DNA of 42,900 nt, from NCBI GenBank assembly GCA_934643865.1, contig CAKUCX010000025.1, positions 1-42,900 on the forward strand. The letters are read 5' to 3'. Positions within the stretch are counted from its first letter, which is position 1; each line of letters opens with the position of its first letter. This stretch comes from an uncultured Kiritimatiellota bacterium. GTDB lineage: Bacteria > Verrucomicrobiota > Kiritimatiellia > RFP12 > UBA1067. The translations under genes were made by a program, and so were the position numbers. The notes beneath the pieces were generated by a model, which did not search any database, had not been told where the DNA came from, and saw only the letters and a program-made list of their open reading frames with translations. Shown here in pieces: positions 42,126 to 42,900 of this stretch.

Positions 42126-42214
42126 GGGCGACTAAATGACGATATTTAGATTAGTCGCCCAAAATGCGGCGGCCCAATCCGGGCGACTAAAGTTAAGATT
42201 GTTAATTAGTCGCC
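42126..42214. repeat. two copies of a GGGCGACTAA / TTAGTCGCC inverted repeat in an AT-rich patch
   Basis: GGGCGACTAA at 42126-42135 pairs with TTAGTCGCCC at 42151-42160. A second GGGCGACTAA at 42181-42190 pairs with TTAGTCGCC at 42206-42214. In both copies the arms start exactly 25 bases apart with AT-rich loops, and the copies are 55 bases apart. The patch is far more AT-rich than its surroundings. It lies between the ATPase and FHA genes, so it could be operator sites for the ATPase gene or ends of a mobile element. Confidence 0.8.
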
Positions 42215-42256
42215 GTCCACGGGAAATGGTTCGCGGATTATGCGGTGGCGCGCGGC

Positions 42257-42291
42257 GGCCGCTCCGCCTCCGCGAAGGGCTCCGGGCCGCC
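42257..42291. repeat. 35-base exact repeat, copy 2
   Basis: Identical to 24055-24089 in the same orientation. It lies between the paired inverted repeats and the FHA promoter. No nuclease remnant follows this copy. Confidence 0.8.
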
Positions 42292-42294
42292 ATC

Positions 42295-42323
42295 TTCACA
42301 CGCCAGGTTTTTTTTGATAGACT
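42295..42323 (+). promoter_or_regulatory. sigma70-like promoter for the FHA-domain gene
   Basis: TTCACA (42295-42300) and TAGACT (42318-42323) are separated by 17 bases that include a run of eight Ts. GGAAGG (42335-42340) precedes the ATG at 42345. Confidence 0.55.
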
Positions 42324-42344
42324 GCCACCTGCTTGGAAGGCGGC

Positions 42345-42900
42345 ATGAAAAAGATTCCTGAAATTCTCGTGACGGCCGGGCCGTTGCAGGGGCGGCGTTT
42401 CGCCGTGAAGGCGAGCGGCCTGCGCCTGGGGCGCTCCTCCACGTGCGAGATCGCCATCGCCGATCCGGCCCTCTCCCGCAACCACTGCCTGTTCGAGGTG
42501 CGTGACGGCGAACTGTGGGCGACCGATCTCGCGAGCGCGAACGGCACGCTCGTCAATGGCGTTGCCCTGGGGACGGATTCGCAGCGCCTTGCGGCGGGCG
42601 ATGTCGTCGAGGTTGGCGCCTCGCGCCTCGTCCTCGTCGATGTGGACGCCCTCCCGCCGTCTGCGCTGAATGCGGAGACGCCGCCCGCGGCCCTGCCGCG
42701 CGCCCGCCTAAACGCCGCGCCGCCTCCTGCGGCGTCCGCGCTTCTGAAGGAGGTTTTCCTCTGGGCGGTTGCCCTTGCCTCCGTTGCCGCCGCGACGGTG
42801 CTCGTTTTTTCCCGCGGGAAGAGGCGTGCGCCGGCCTCTCCGCCCGCCCGGGCCTCCGCGCCCGAGCCGTCCGCCGCGCCGGAGGCGCCCGCGCCCGAAC
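42345..42900 (+). CDS. FHA-domain protein with one membrane segment, C-terminus beyond the window
   Basis: The 185 visible residues begin with a forkhead-associated domain (about 6-100). It carries the phosphothreonine-binding signature: LGRSSTCEIAI, LSRNHCLFE, then SANGTLVNG. An Ala/Pro-rich linker follows, then a hydrophobic segment (EVFLWAVALASVAAATVLVF, about 143-162), basic residues, and a Pro/Ala-rich tail that is still open at the window edge. FHA proteins bind phosphothreonine in signalling or secretion assemblies. The topology suggests a cytoplasmic FHA tethered to the inner membrane, with a Pro/Ala-rich extracytoplasmic part. The partner is not visible. Confidence 0.85.
   Translation, partial: MKKIPEILVTAGPLQGRRFAVKASGLRLGRSSTCEIAIADPALSRNHCLFEVRDGELWATDLASANGTLVNGVALGTDSQRLAAGDVVEVGASRLVLVDVDALPPSALNAETPPAALPRARLNAAPPPAASALLKEVFLWAVALASVAAATVLVFSRGKRRAPASPPARASAPEPSAAPEAPAPE

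Noticed and set aside
42126..42214. CRISPR array
   Set aside because: Only two inverted-repeat pairs exist, with short AT-rich loops rather than unique spacers, and there are no cas genes.

Overview
The window is a GC-rich chromosomal segment, by eye around two thirds G+C. Most likely it comes from a PVC-group bacterium, and the best guess is a Kiritimatiellota/Lentisphaerota-type anaerobe. This is inference from style: very large secreted multi-catalytic carbohydrate-active proteins, a passenger-like protein with an autotransporter-associated beta-strand repeat and LamG-like modules, OB-fold histidine kinases, a separate feoA-feoB pair, and a complete gatCAB set. No rRNA, tRNA or CRISPR array was seen.

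Layout. (1) 1-657 has no intact gene. It holds dispersed inverted repeats, a decayed RhuM-family gene and a hairpin. (2) 658-4530 is a secreted three-part protein: nucleoside-hydrolase-like, DUF6807-like, then PL11 rhamnogalacturonan lyase. (3) 4541-12013 is a tight housekeeping run, gatC, gatA, a secretin-like gene, gatB, feoA, feoB, with ATGA-type overlaps at several joints. (4) 12010-13317 on the minus strand encodes an EHD/dynamin-like GTPase. (5) 13458-24048 holds three large secreted proteins: a triple esterase (SGNH, alpha/beta, SGNH), a 1453-residue beta-strand-repeat protein behind a promoter with a 13-G tract, and an acetyl-esterase/beta-helix fusion. (6) 24222-26965 on the minus strand is a response regulator and histidine kinase pair, divergent from (7) 27086-40611. 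That run encodes a beta-helix protein, a 2299-residue protein with four catalytic modules (sialate O-acetylesterase, GH99-like, GH5, sialidase-fold), a GH2-CE15 fusion and a GH127-type beta-L-arabinofuranosidase. (8) 40621-42075 on the minus strand is an AAA ATPase with a C-terminal PD-(D/E)XK nuclease signature. Upstream of it is an AT-rich patch with two copies of an inverted repeat. (9) An FHA-domain membrane protein runs off the right edge.

How the genes fit together. Regions 2, 5 and 7 read as an export-and-degrade locus for acetylated, uronic-acid-rich plant polysaccharide such as pectin (rhamnogalacturonan backbone, arabinose side chains, acetyl and glucuronoyl esters). Acidic host or algal glycans could also be targets, given the sialidase-fold and sialate-esterase modules. 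The two-component system lies beside the hydrolase genes and is a plausible regulator. No TonB/SusCD-type transporter is present, so uptake is not encoded here.

The most unusual signals are: the poly-G tract between -35 and -10 elements; several TATAAT-like -10 boxes only 6-9 bases before start codons, suggesting leaderless mRNAs; a palindromic repeat inserted in frame in gatA, with a second copy just upstream; the ATPase/nuclease gene with paired GGGCGACTAA inverted repeats; and two short leader ORFs whose stops overlap the starts of secreted hydrolases.
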